Assembly (NCBI GenBank): GCA_018402545.1
Contig: JAGYIL010000001.1
Location: 682,001-746,000 of the forward strand
DNA length: 64,000 bases
Reading direction: 5' to 3'
From: Saccharospirillum sp.
Lineage (GTDB): Bacteria > Pseudomonadota > Gammaproteobacteria > Pseudomonadales > Natronospirillaceae
Position numbers and translations under genes: made by a program. The notes below the pieces were generated by a model. That model worked only from the letters and a program-made list of their open reading frames with translations, was not told the DNA's origin and ran no database searches. Shown one piece after another: positions 1 to 8,197 of this stretch (positions are counted from its first letter, which is position 1; each line of letters opens with the position of its first letter).

Positions 1-898
1 GGCGTTGTTTGCTCCAGCGGCCGCCAAGGGCCGGGGCCAGGGTGCTGACCTGGCTGGTGATCAGTTGCAGGCGGTTACGGTGCGCCTCGCCGCCCAGATC
101 GACCGATACCGGCTTGTTGCCATACCAACTGCCGATCACGATGCGGCTGGCATAGCCACTCAGGCCAATGGCCAGGTTCAGGGCATCGGGGTGCCCGCTG
201 ATCTCGTAGATCAAATCGGCATCGGCCAGGTCGGGTTGCTGGCTCGGGGTGGCGTCTTGCGGGCTGAATACGGCCTGCACGCCCAGGTGGCGAGCCAGGG
301 CCTGGCGGTTGGGCTGGCCTTCAATGGCTTTCAACGAGGCCAATGGGTATTGGGAAAGCACGCCCGATAACAGCAAACCCACAACGCCCTGGCCGAGCAC
401 CACGACCCGCTCGCCCAGCATCGGCTGGCCATCCTGCACCAGGTTAACGGCGGTTTCCATGTTGGGCAGAAAGACGGCGGCCTCGGCGGAAATGTCGTCC
501 GGTACGGGCATGAGCTGGTCCGGGCGGGCATTGAAATGGCTGGCGTGGGGCTGGAAGGAAAACACGGTTTTCCCCAGCCAGGCCGGGTCGACATCAGCGC
601 CGGTTTGTTGCACTTCACCGACGCAGGCGTAGCCGTATTGTACTGGATACTGGGAGTGGGAGGTGCCCTGCAGGGATTCGAGCGAGCTGTCGAGTGCCAT
701 CGAATCTGGCAGTTGCCCGCGGTAAAGCAGTAATTCAGAGCCGGGGCTGACTGCCGAGTAGAGGGCTCGCACCTGAACTTCGTCGGCCGCGGGTGGTGCC
801 AGGGGTACGTTGCGCACTTCTACCTGAAAGGGCGCGGTAAACCAGAGCTGAGAGGCTGTTATGGTCCCCTGGCGGGCGAGGCTTTCGGAATTTGTCAT
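1..898 (-). CDS. Medium-chain (BchC-like) dehydrogenase, 3' end cut by window edge
   Basis: About 299 residues are visible and the C-terminus lies beyond base 1. The N-terminal GroES-like half contains VSPGSELLLYRG (residues 50-61), typical of medium-chain dehydrogenases related to BchC and threonine dehydrogenase. A Rossmann glycine motif GQGVVG lies at 169-174. The usual catalytic and structural zinc cysteines are not evident, so it may be zinc-independent. The start ATG at 898 overlaps the stop of the upstream RibD-like gene in an ATGA junction, so the two are probably translationally coupled. Being in one operon with a RibD-like reductase and GTP cyclohydrolase II suggests oxidoreduction of a pteridine- or flavin-derived metabolite. 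That role is inferred; the substrate is unknown. Confidence 0.8.
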   Translation of the reverse strand, partial: MTNSESLARQGTITASQLWFTAPFQVEVRNVPLAPPAADEVQVRALYSAVSPGSELLLYRGQLPDSMALDSSLESLQGTSHSQYPVQYGYACVGEVQQTGADVDPAWLGKTVFSFQPHASHFNARPDQLMPVPDDISAEAAVFLPNMETAVNLVQDGQPMLGERVVVLGQGVVGLLLSGVLSQYPLASLKAIEGQPNRQALARHLGVQAVFSPQDATPSQQPDLADADLIYEISGHPDALNLAIGLSGYASRIVIGSWYGNKPVSVDLGGEAHRNRLQLITSQVSTLAPALGGRWSKQR

Positions 899-1638
899 AA
901 CTCGGGTCCGGGTTTGGCTTCATCCTGGTAGCGTAGCCGACCCCAGACAATCAGTTCGTTGCCCAATTGCCGGCTGTGCAGGGCGTCGATGTGAGGGAAG
1001 GGCATGCGGTCGGCATCGCCCAGCTGGCCCACGGCGTTGTAACCGCCCACAAACACCGGGGCGACGGTCAGTATTACGGCGTCGGCCAGGCCGGTCCGTA
1101 GGAAGGCGGTAATCACCGAGGCGCCGCCCTCAACCATTAAGCTGCGAATGCCGCGTTCGTGCAAGACGGCCATGGCTTCATGCAGGTTAACGTGCCCGTC
1201 GGCATCGCCGGGCACTACGATCAGTTCGCAGTCATCTCGATCGGCCGCCGCTTCGGGGGTGGTCAGCACCCAGCAGCCGTGCTCAGCGCTCTGGCACAGC
1301 TTGCAGGTCGGCGGCATGCGCAACTGGCTGTCGAGTACGATGGGTTGCGGGTCTTTACCGGTCCATTTGCGCACATTGAGGCGGGGGTTGTCGGCCAGCA
1401 CGGTGCCAATGCCGACCAGAATGCCATCGTGCAGGCTGCGCAGCTGGTGTGTCATCTGCATGCTGGCATCGCTGCTCAGTGCCATGGTTTCGCCGGGGGC
1501 GGTGGTGATGCTGCCATCCCAGCTCTGAGCGTAGCTGAGCGTCACGTGAGGGCGCCTGCGGCTGGCACCGGCGGGTGAATCCTGTGCGGCTTTCTGTTCA
1601 GCCAGTAGCCAGTTTTCAATGTCCTGATTCAGCGTCAT
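895..1638 (-). CDS. Stand-alone RibD C-terminal-type pyrimidine reductase
   Basis: This 247-residue protein belongs to the RibD C-terminal/dihydrofolate-reductase-like family, which uses NADPH to reduce the ribosyl chain of a riboflavin precursor. Family motifs are HVTLSYAQSWDGSI (31-44), GIGTVLADNPRLNVR (77-91) and VEGGASVI (169-176). Bifunctional RibD has about 370 residues with an N-terminal zinc deaminase; that domain is absent here. The start overlaps the ribA stop by an ATGA, and its own stop overlaps the next start the same way, so three genes form one tight operon. The missing deaminase and the dehydrogenase, glycosyltransferase and methyltransferase neighbours suggest a specialised product rather than ordinary riboflavin synthesis. 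Confidence 0.85.
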   Translation of the reverse strand: MTLNQDIENWLLAEQKAAQDSPAGASRRRPHVTLSYAQSWDGSITTAPGETMALSSDASMQMTHQLRSLHDGILVGIGTVLADNPRLNVRKWTGKDPQPIVLDSQLRMPPTCKLCQSAEHGCWVLTTPEAAADRDDCELIVVPGDADGHVNLHEAMAVLHERGIRSLMVEGGASVITAFLRTGLADAVILTVAPVFVGGYNAVGQLGDADRMPFPHIDALHSRQLGNELIVWGRLRYQDEAKPGPEL

Positions 1639-2261
1639 GAGCTCACAGATTTGATGACCGGTTTGATCGGCAGAAAATGATCCATACGCTGCGCCTTGGT
1701 GAGCAAGTACCCGGCGTTATCGGTGTTGGCCGCAACGGCCAGCGATACCCGTTCCGAAACAGTAATGCCTTCGGCTTCCAGCGCACTGATCTTGGCCGGG
1801 TTGTTGGTGATCAGCCGTACTGAATCGACCCCCAGGTCTTCCAGTATAAGCGCGGCCAGCGAATAGTCGCGTTCGTCGGCTTCGTGCCCCAGCATTAAAT
1901 TGGCGTCCACGGTGTCGTACCCCTGGTCTTGCAAATTATAGGCTCGCAACTTGTCGAGCAGCCCGATTCCGCGGCCTTCCTGACGCATGTATAACACAAC
2001 GCCGGTGCCAGCGTTCGCGACCATGGCCATGGACCGGTCGAGTTGTTCACCGCAATCGCACCGCCGGGAGCCGAGTACATCGCCGGTGAAACACTCGGAA
2101 TGCACCCGAACCAGAACCGACCCGGCGTGGGCAATGTCGCCCATGAAAAAAGCCAGGTGTTCTTTATTGTCGAGCGTATTGGTGTAGAAACACAACTGGA
2201 AATCCCCGTATTCGGTGGGGATGCGTGTGCTGGTCATTCTGGTCACTTCAGGCATGGACAT
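1635..2261 (-). CDS. ribA: GTP cyclohydrolase II
   Basis: At 208 residues it has the usual single-domain RibA length. The enzyme opens GTP to 2,5-diamino-6-ribosylamino-pyrimidinone phosphate, the first step of riboflavin and some deazapurine or pteridine routes. The zinc cysteines are C57, C68 and C70 (SECFTG...RRCDCGEQL). The substrate loop RQEGRGIG is at 93-100, and the C-terminal LITNNPAKI segment is conserved. Three in-frame ATGs (2261, 2255 and 2237) compete for the start and none has a strong Shine-Dalgarno, so the start is uncertain. It is first in the leftward operon and divergent from the glycosyltransferase gene across a 115-base gap holding both promoters. No FMN riboswitch was recognised there. 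Confidence 0.93.
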   Translation of the reverse strand: MSMPEVTRMTSTRIPTEYGDFQLCFYTNTLDNKEHLAFFMGDIAHAGSVLVRVHSECFTGDVLGSRRCDCGEQLDRSMAMVANAGTGVVLYMRQEGRGIGLLDKLRAYNLQDQGYDTVDANLMLGHEADERDYSLAALILEDLGVDSVRLITNNPAKISALEAEGITVSERVSLAVAANTDNAGYLLTKAQRMDHFLPIKPVIKSVSS

Positions 2262-2376
2262 TAGGTACTCGGAATGCTGTTATGACGGTTCACGGATGTC
2301 TGGGCGACTTGCCGTCTCATGCCCGGACGCTACTCACTAAGCTACGACCCCCTGTTGGGAACGGATCAGAACCCTG

Positions 2377-3426
2377 TTGAACATCACCACTGTGTATTTC
2401 GTTTTCCCCGGTAACCTGTCGACGCCGACGGGCGGCTATCACTACGATCGCCGGCTGATTCACGAGCTTCGACAAATGGGCCTGGGCGTTGAAACCATAG
2501 CGCTTTCAAACCAGTTTCCATTCCCGGATGAACAGGCACTGGAAGACGCACGCGAGGCGCTGGCCGCCGTGCCGGATGGCAGCGTGGTGATCATCGACGG
2601 GCTCGCCTTCGGCACGCTGGATCAACTCGCTGAAGCCGAAGCGCAGCGCCTGCACATCATCGCCCTGTGCCACCACCCGCTGGCCCTGGAATCGGGCCTC
2701 GACCCGGCTCAGCAACAGCGGTTTCACGAATCGGAGCAGCGGGCCTTGCGTGCCGCCCGCGCCGTGCTGGTTACGAGCGAGCACACCCGCCAGATTCTGA
2801 TCGATCAGTTCGCGATGCCGCCAGATAAGGTAATAGTGGCCCAGCCCGGTACCGACCCGACCCCCTTTGCCCCGTGTATTGGGTCGCCGCTGCGGTTGCT
2901 GACAGTTGCCTCTCTGACCCGGCGCAAAGCCCACGATGTACTCATCGATGCCCTGGCACCACTGGCCAACTTGCCCTGGCAGGCACGTTTTGTCGGCGGC
3001 AAGGGGTTCGACCCCGACTGGAGCGAAGCCCTGCAGCAACAGGTGAACCGACTGCAGTTGCAGGACCGTATTCAATTTGTGGGCGCGGTCGATGATCTGG
3101 AGGCCGAGTTCCAGAATGCCGACCTGTTCGTTCTGCCTTCCCGGTACGAAGGCTACGGCATGGTCTTCGCCGAAGCGCTGGCCGCAGGCTTGCCGGTGAT
3201 CGCCGCCCGGGCCGGTGCCGTACCGGATGTGGTGCCTGAATCCTCCGGCCTGCTGGTACCGCCCGACGACACCGCCGCGTTAACAGAGGCGTTGCGCAGT
3301 TTACTGACCCGGGGTGACTTGCGCCGCCAACTGCAAGCCGGCGCCCGCACCGCAGCTGCCAACCTGCCCACCTGGGCCGATACTGCCGGTCGGGTGGCGC
3401 GCCTTGCCGAAGCAATACACCAATAA
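2377..3426 (+). CDS. Glycosyltransferase family 4 protein
   Basis: This 349-residue GT-B glycosyltransferase would move a sugar from a nucleotide donor to an unknown acceptor in the cytoplasm. The N-terminal glycine loop STPTGGYHYDRRL (residues 15-27) and the C-terminal donor-site EX7E motif (within EGYGMVFAE, about 259-267) are clear. They are followed by the usual GLPVIAARAGAVPDVV segment. The only reasonable start is TTG at 2377, which keeps the conserved N-terminal strand MNITTVYFVFPG. The methyltransferase gene follows after 15 bases. Divergence from ribA/ribD-like genes suggests that a pteridine or flavin intermediate could be the acceptor; this is inference from position only. Confidence 0.85.
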   Translation: MNITTVYFVFPGNLSTPTGGYHYDRRLIHELRQMGLGVETIALSNQFPFPDEQALEDAREALAAVPDGSVVIIDGLAFGTLDQLAEAEAQRLHIIALCHHPLALESGLDPAQQQRFHESEQRALRAARAVLVTSEHTRQILIDQFAMPPDKVIVAQPGTDPTPFAPCIGSPLRLLTVASLTRRKAHDVLIDALAPLANLPWQARFVGGKGFDPDWSEALQQQVNRLQLQDRIQFVGAVDDLEAEFQNADLFVLPSRYEGYGMVFAEALAAGLPVIAARAGAVPDVVPESSGLLVPPDDTAALTEALRSLLTRGDLRRQLQAGARTAAANLPTWADTAGRVARLAEAIHQ

Positions 3427-3441
3427 GGAATCTCAGCAACG

Positions 3442-4254
3442 ATGAGTGGATTCAGTATCGACTGGCTAGATCTGCGGGAAGCCGCAGACCGGCGTGCCCG
3501 CGACAAGGCCCTGCGTGACCAGGCAATAGAGTGGCTGGAGGCAGGTGTCGCATCACATCAAAACCCGGTGGTGGTTGACCTGGGAGCAGGCACGGGGTCC
3601 ACGTTGCGAGCGCTCACTTCGCCGAATCAGCAACCACTGACCTGGCGCCTGGTTGATAACGATGCGGCCTTGCTCGATGAAGCCAAACGCAGGCATGGAG
3701 AGACTCACCGAATAGAGCCCTGCAAAGCGGACCTGGCTTTGTTGGCATCACTGCCTCTCGAAGGCGCCCGTCTTATAACAGCGTCGGCGTTGTTTGATCT
3801 GGTTTCCGAGCATTTTTTGAGCGCTCTGGCAACGGAGTTGAAGGCGCATAGCCAGCAACACCCGGTCGGCCTCTATGCCGCCCTGAACTACGATGGCACC
3901 ACGCGCTGGACACCCCCCCACCCGCTGGATGACGCCGTGCTGGCGGCTTTTAATCAGGATCAGCGCACAAACAAGGGCTTTGGCCCGGCGCTGGGGCCGG
4001 ACTCCGGTGCGGTTATGCAGCGTCTGTTCACCCAAGCCGGCTTCAGGGTGTATTCCGCCAGCAGCCCCTGGGGGCTGGACGGCGCAGATCAGGCGATGGT
4101 GACGGAGCTGATCACCGGCATTGCTGGGGCAGTTGCCAATAACCCGGACATCGAGGCCAGTGCGCTGGAAGACTGGGTTCAGTTTCGGCTATCCAATGTA
4201 AGCACTGGTACCTGTACCGTTGGGCATACTGATGTGCTGGCGTTGCCAGCTTAA
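3442..4254 (+). CDS. Class I SAM-dependent methyltransferase-like protein
   Basis: A 270-residue cytoplasmic protein. SAM-binding motif I is VVVDLGAGTGST (residues 43-54), followed by a motif II-like acidic strand WRLVDNDAALL (about 70-80). The substrate is not predictable from sequence. It starts 15 bases after the glycosyltransferase, so the two are probably co-transcribed and may decorate the same small molecule. The 3' end runs into a long palindromic intergenic repeat. Family assignment is secure; the role in a pterin- or flavin-like pathway is inferred from the divergent ribA operon. Confidence 0.8.
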   Translation: MSGFSIDWLDLREAADRRARDKALRDQAIEWLEAGVASHQNPVVVDLGAGTGSTLRALTSPNQQPLTWRLVDNDAALLDEAKRRHGETHRIEPCKADLALLASLPLEGARLITASALFDLVSEHFLSALATELKAHSQQHPVGLYAALNYDGTTRWTPPHPLDDAVLAAFNQDQRTNKGFGPALGPDSGAVMQRLFTQAGFRVYSASSPWGLDGADQAMVTELITGIAGAVANNPDIEASALEDWVQFRLSNVSTGTCTVGHTDVLALPA

Positions 4255-4287
4255 GTATTGAACCTCTGAGGTTTGCGTTAGTTCAGC

Positions 4288-4482
4288 GGCATTGGTTCGC
4301 ACCGGCTGCCCGGAATACTCCTGTGGGGTCGGCGTAGATCCATCCATGGAGCCTAGGCCGCAGGATATGAATCCCCTCCCTGGGATTCACCCTTCGGGCT
4401 CGCTGCGCTCATGCTAAAACGCTCCCGGCGTTTTAGTCCATGCTGCGGACTTCCCCACATGAGCATCCCGGGCAGCCCGTGC
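4288..4482. repeat. Interspersed palindromic intergenic element, copy 1
   Basis: This gap between convergent genes holds a hairpin-rich element. Outer arms GGCTGCCCGG (4303) and CCGGGCAGCC (4469) are complementary, as are CTGTGGGG (4321) and the CCCCACA near 4455. Bases 4321-4363 match the reverse complement of 63697-63739 with about two mismatches over 43 bases. Compared with that copy, this one has roughly 75 extra bases (about 4364-4438) with two more small inverted repeats (GAATCCC/GGGATTC and TAAAACGC/GCGTTTTA). It could be a REP/BIME-like or MITE-like family. No coding sequence was seen here. Confidence 0.8.
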
Positions 4483-4510
4483 TTGCCTGATCAATAAACC
4501 CGACTATAAG

Positions 4511-5266
4511 CTATGAAAAAGTCCCCAGGCGTCTGGCATACACATCGCCGCTGCCTTCGCGGGTTGCTTCCAGTTTGCGTGTCATCTCACCCGGGGTGAG
4601 CCAGCGCTCGGATTGCAGGCGGTGGGTTTCGCCGGGGGCCAGGTTGTATTCGTAGTTGCCCAGTGCTTCCAAACGGTCGATACAGGCCAGCGCGATGTCG
4701 ATGCTGGCCGGAATGTACTCGAACGAGAGGGCGGCCAGCGGCCGGGATAACCCCTGGAGTACCGCCAGCTCAAAGCCCTCGACATCGATTTTGCAAAACC
4801 GGGGTTCGCCGTGAAGTTCGATCAGTGCATCCAGCGTGGTGACGGGGACGGTCACTTCGCGGTCCCAGCGTACCGACTGGAAGGAAGCATCCTGTTGCAC
4901 CTGGGTCATCCATTCCCGCGACATCGTCGTGACCGTGGGTGTGCGGGTACTAATGAACAGGGTGGCTTCGCCCGGTTCGGCACCGATGGCTTCCTCGACC
5001 AGGGTAATTTTCGGGTCTTTGCCATATCGGCGGCGCAGGGTGTCCATTAACAATGGTTGTGGTTCCACGGCCACTACGGTGGCATCCAGATCACGCCAGG
5101 CCTTCAGCCGGTTGCCGACGTGGGCTCCAATTTCGAAACACACATCACCTGGGCGAATGAACTGGCCGTAACAGCGACGCATGCGCGACTGCCTTCCGGG
5201 AATTCCGTAATACATCAGCAGTGAACGCCAGAGACCAAGGCGTTCGCGCCATCCTGTGTGTGCCAT
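4511..5266 (-). CDS. FkbM family methyltransferase
   Basis: Starting at the ATG at 5266 the protein has 251 residues. That start shares one base with the stop of the upstream sulfatase gene (TGATG), which argues against longer versions reading back into it. The SAM fold is seen in DVCFEIGAHVGNRLKAW (about 41-57), a VVAVEPQPLL acidic motif, and the FkbM-type segment FCKIDVEGFELAVLQGL. Members O-methylate sugars, lipids or secondary metabolites. Coupling to an LtaS-like membrane enzyme suggests modification of a cell-envelope glycan or glycolipid. The substrate is unknown. Confidence 0.8.
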   Translation of the reverse strand: MAHTGWRERLGLWRSLLMYYGIPGRQSRMRRCYGQFIRPGDVCFEIGAHVGNRLKAWRDLDATVVAVEPQPLLMDTLRRRYGKDPKITLVEEAIGAEPGEATLFISTRTPTVTTMSREWMTQVQQDASFQSVRWDREVTVPVTTLDALIELHGEPRFCKIDVEGFELAVLQGLSRPLAALSFEYIPASIDIALACIDRLEALGNYEYNLAPGETHRLQSERWLTPGEMTRKLEATREGSGDVYARRLGTFS

Positions 5267-6876
5267 CAGTTGGGCTCCTTGTCGGGTTCGGAAAAGGCAT
5301 CGATAAAACGGTCGCGTACAAGGTCCATTCGCCAGACCGGAGCGTTGGCATCCGGCAGTAGGCCCGGCTGCCACTGCCAGTCGGCGATGGCGTCGATAAC
5401 CGCCGGGTCACTGGCAATCAGGTGCACAGGTACGTCACGGTTCTCGGCGTCGCCGGTGATCATCGGCGCAGCCTGGTGATCGCCCAGCACCAGCAGCACC
5501 AGGTCGTCGTCGCCGTATTCCTGCAGATAGGAGACCAGTGTCTCCAGCATGTATTCGATCGACTGGCGGTAATACTGACGAATGGAATTTACATCGCTCC
5601 AGACTTCTTCCGGGCTGGGCCCGGCCTGGGCCTGGTCGTTAAAGATTCGGCCGTCGCCGACCTGATCCCAGGGCACCAGCCTGGTGTTGGGTGTCCAGGG
5701 GGCGTGTGAGGAGATCAGTGCCAGTTCCGCCATGACCGGTTGCCGGTTTTGCCCGCTGCGCTCGCGCGCCTGCAGGGCCGACCAGACGTACTGGTCCGGC
5801 ATGGTTACCCAATTGAAGGGCAGCCCCTCGTAGCCGAAATTATGGGCATGGTAGATCTGGTCGTACCCGTAATAGGCACCTTCGGGCCAGGCCAGGCTGA
5901 TTGCCGGCATCGCCGCCACGGTGCGCCAGCCGGCTTGCTGAAACAGCCGGTTCAGCGTAACCCGCTCGCTGAGAATGAGGCTTTTGTAGCGGGTTTCACT
6001 GTCGATCCAGGCGCCGGAAAGCACCGACGCGTGGGCCAGCCAACTCAGTCCGCCTACGGTTGGGGCGGTTAGAAAGGCGCTGCGCATCTGCAGGCCCTCG
6101 GCATCGAGCGCGGCTTCTGCCCAGGCCAGTTTGTCGGTTATCGGGTCTTTGAATGGATCGCGCTCCAGCAGCACCCGGCCGTAAGACTCGGCGAACACAA
6201 TGTAGACATCTTTTCCTTCCAGGCGTGAAAACAACGAATCGGCGGGCAGTTCGGCGGCGGCATCATCACCGACCGTTGCTGCAAAATCCTGAATGTCCCG
6301 AAGGCTGTGAACGGTATCCCGCCCGTGGGCGACCAGTTGATCCCAGGCGAAGGAATCGGCGCGTGACCAGCCCGTGGCTTTTAATCCGCCCCAGGCCAGC
6401 AACCCCACCAGAAGTGCTACACCGGCCATGCGCGGCGCGGCTTGCAGGGTATTTTGAATGCGCCCGAGCATGACATAGGCCAGCCAGCACACCAGGGCAA
6501 CAACCAGCACCAGCCCGAGGGCAACCAGTACCGAAGCAAGGCTGCCCAGCACCCCGCTTAGCAAGCGGCTGGCATCCGCCAGCAGGTGGCTGTCGAATAC
6601 CGGGTTAAAGCGCCGCGCAAAGATTTCATGGGTGACCAGATCAGCGCCGCGCAGCAACATGCCCAGGCCCAGCATCACCGCCAGCAGACCGTGCACGCCA
6701 CGGCCGACAACGCCCGGAATCAGCAATAGAAAACCGATGACCAGAAGTTCCAGCGGGAAAAAGTAAAAGGCGGGCGGCGCAATCCAGGCCAGCCGGTTGG
6801 GCAGCGAGAGGGCGACAAAGAGCCCAACAAAGGCCGCAACAGTGATAAGGTGCCGGATGACCGGGCGATGAGGCAT
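5266..6876 (-). CDS. LtaS-like membrane sulfatase/phosphoethanolamine transferase family protein
   Basis: A 536-residue inner-membrane protein. The first 180 or so residues hold about five hydrophobic segments (for example LITVAAFVGLFVALSLP). A periplasmic alkaline-phosphatase-superfamily domain follows. Sulfatase-like landmarks are VYIVFAESYG at its beginning, a likely Thr/Ser nucleophile region in TAPTVGGLSWLAHASVLSG, and the late metal-site motif VLGDHQAAPM. Members hydrolyse or transfer phospho- or sulfo-groups on envelope glycans. The FkbM methyltransferase follows with a one-base overlap, so both may modify one surface polymer. Which residue is the nucleophile, and the substrate, cannot be settled by eye. 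Confidence 0.8.
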   Translation of the reverse strand: MPHRPVIRHLITVAAFVGLFVALSLPNRLAWIAPPAFYFFPLELLVIGFLLLIPGVVGRGVHGLLAVMLGLGMLLRGADLVTHEIFARRFNPVFDSHLLADASRLLSGVLGSLASVLVALGLVLVVALVCWLAYVMLGRIQNTLQAAPRMAGVALLVGLLAWGGLKATGWSRADSFAWDQLVAHGRDTVHSLRDIQDFAATVGDDAAAELPADSLFSRLEGKDVYIVFAESYGRVLLERDPFKDPITDKLAWAEAALDAEGLQMRSAFLTAPTVGGLSWLAHASVLSGAWIDSETRYKSLILSERVTLNRLFQQAGWRTVAAMPAISLAWPEGAYYGYDQIYHAHNFGYEGLPFNWVTMPDQYVWSALQARERSGQNRQPVMAELALISSHAPWTPNTRLVPWDQVGDGRIFNDQAQAGPSPEEVWSDVNSIRQYYRQSIEYMLETLVSYLQEYGDDDLVLLVLGDHQAAPMITGDAENRDVPVHLIASDPAVIDAIADWQWQPGLLPDANAPVWRMDLVRDRFIDAFSEPDKEPN

Positions 6877-7179
6877 GAACAGGTCTCAAATAATTAAAAG
6901 GTGGTTGAAGGGTACGCACCGATGTACCGCTCAGACTAACCCGGTGTATTTAACACCCGAAGGCGACACCGGGCTGACTGCCCGGCACAGGGGGCATCAG
7001 TGACTGTCTGTTATTGCTGTTCGGGAACGCCTCACGCTAATTAGGCTGTGAACATGGACAAAAGGACTAGAGTCCTGCTGACCGGATTTACTTGTTCACC
7101 CCTTGGCCGTAAGTTTTAGTGGCGCTGACTCACGATCACCGTGTACCCATGCTAACAACAATCTCATAAGGGGTGAATT
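6877..7179. promoter_or_regulatory. Divergent promoter region with possible AraC half-site
   Basis: This 303-base gap separates the leftward sulfatase operon from the rightward sugar ABC operon and holds no ORF. At 7053-7069 the sequence CATGGA-N7-ACTA differs by two bases from the inverted form of the E. coli AraC half-site (TATGGA-N7-GCTA). A second half-site at the expected 21-base spacing was not found. A good ribosome-binding site (AAGGGGTG) precedes the ytfQ-like start. Confidence 0.35.
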
Positions 7180-8130
7180 ATGAAACTTAGCAAGACGTTT
7201 ACATCGATGCTGCCAGCACTGGCTGCCAGCACTGCGGTTCTACTCAGCAGCCCGGCGTTTGCCGAAACCTATGGCTTCTCACAAATCGGTTCTGAAAGCG
7301 GATGGCGGACGTCAGAAACCAACTCCATTAAAGCCGAAGCCGAAGCGCGTGGTATCGATCTTAAATTCTCCGATGCCCAGCAACGCCAGGAAAACCAGAT
7401 TAAAGCGGTTCGTTCGTTCATCGCCCAGGGCGTTGATGGCATTCTGCTCGCACCGGTGGTTGAAACCGGCTGGGATCAGGTATTGCGCGAAGCTCAGCGG
7501 GCGGAAATTCCCGTGGTTCTGATCGACCGCGGTGTCGATGCAGACCCAAGCCTCTATCTGACGAAAGTCGCCTCTGACTTTACCGAAGAAGGCGCCCTTG
7601 CCGCCTCCTGGCTGGCCGCTGAAACCAATGGGGTCTGCGATATTGTTGAGCTTCAGGGTACTGTCGGATCCTCGGCTGCCATTGACCGTAAAACCGGTTT
7701 CGACTCGGTGATTTCCAACTTCCCGAATATGAACATCATTCGTTCGCAGTCGGGAGACTTCACCCGGGCGGGCGGCAAGGAAGTGATGGAAAGCTTTCTG
7801 AAAGCTGAAGGCGGTGGTGAAAACATCTGTGCGTTGTTTGCTCACAATGATGACATGGCCCTGGGTGCCATTCAGGCGATCAAGGAAGCGCAACTGCAAC
7901 CGGCTGAAGACATTCTGGTGTTATCGATCGACGCGGTTCCCGATATTTTCCGGGCGATGGCCGATGGTGAAGCCAACGCCACCATCGAACTGAACCCGCA
8001 CCTGGGTGGGCCGGCCTTTGACGCCATTGCCGCTCATGAGCGTGGTGAAGAAGTCGATAAGTGGATCAAGGCCAACGGCCCCCTGTACCTGCCCGATACA
8101 GCTGAAGCAGAGTACCAGGCACGCCAGTAA
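7180..8130 (+). CDS. ytfQ: Sugar ABC transporter periplasmic binding protein (YtfQ-like)
   Basis: A 316-residue protein with a Sec signal peptide ending in SSPAFA (cleavage after residue 28). The mature part matches E. coli YtfQ (galactofuranose binding) closely: YGFSQIGSESGWR, QENQIKAVRSF, VVELQGTVGSSAAIDRK, IRSQSGDFTR, KEVMESF and AHNDDMALGAIQAIKEA are all recognisable. It should bind a furanose or related monosaccharide for import. The ATP-binding and two permease genes follow in the same direction. An AraC orthologue downstream makes arabinose a likely ligand; that is inference. Confidence 0.92.
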   Translation: MKLSKTFTSMLPALAASTAVLLSSPAFAETYGFSQIGSESGWRTSETNSIKAEAEARGIDLKFSDAQQRQENQIKAVRSFIAQGVDGILLAPVVETGWDQVLREAQRAEIPVVLIDRGVDADPSLYLTKVASDFTEEGALAASWLAAETNGVCDIVELQGTVGSSAAIDRKTGFDSVISNFPNMNIIRSQSGDFTRAGGKEVMESFLKAEGGGENICALFAHNDDMALGAIQAIKEAQLQPAEDILVLSIDAVPDIFRAMADGEANATIELNPHLGGPAFDAIAAHERGEEVDKWIKANGPLYLPDTAEAEYQARQ

Positions 8131-8197
8131 GGCTTGTTCACTACCTGGCCCCGCCCCTTCCGGGGGTGGGGCGTTATGTTACTAGCGGAAAACTATT

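Noticed and set aside
5145-5417. ORFs reading across the FkbM/sulfatase junction, including a long N-terminal extension of FkbM to 5374
   Set aside because: They lie inside the conserved sulfatase gene in another frame; the ATG at 5266 gives a standard FkbM start and a one-base coupled overlap.
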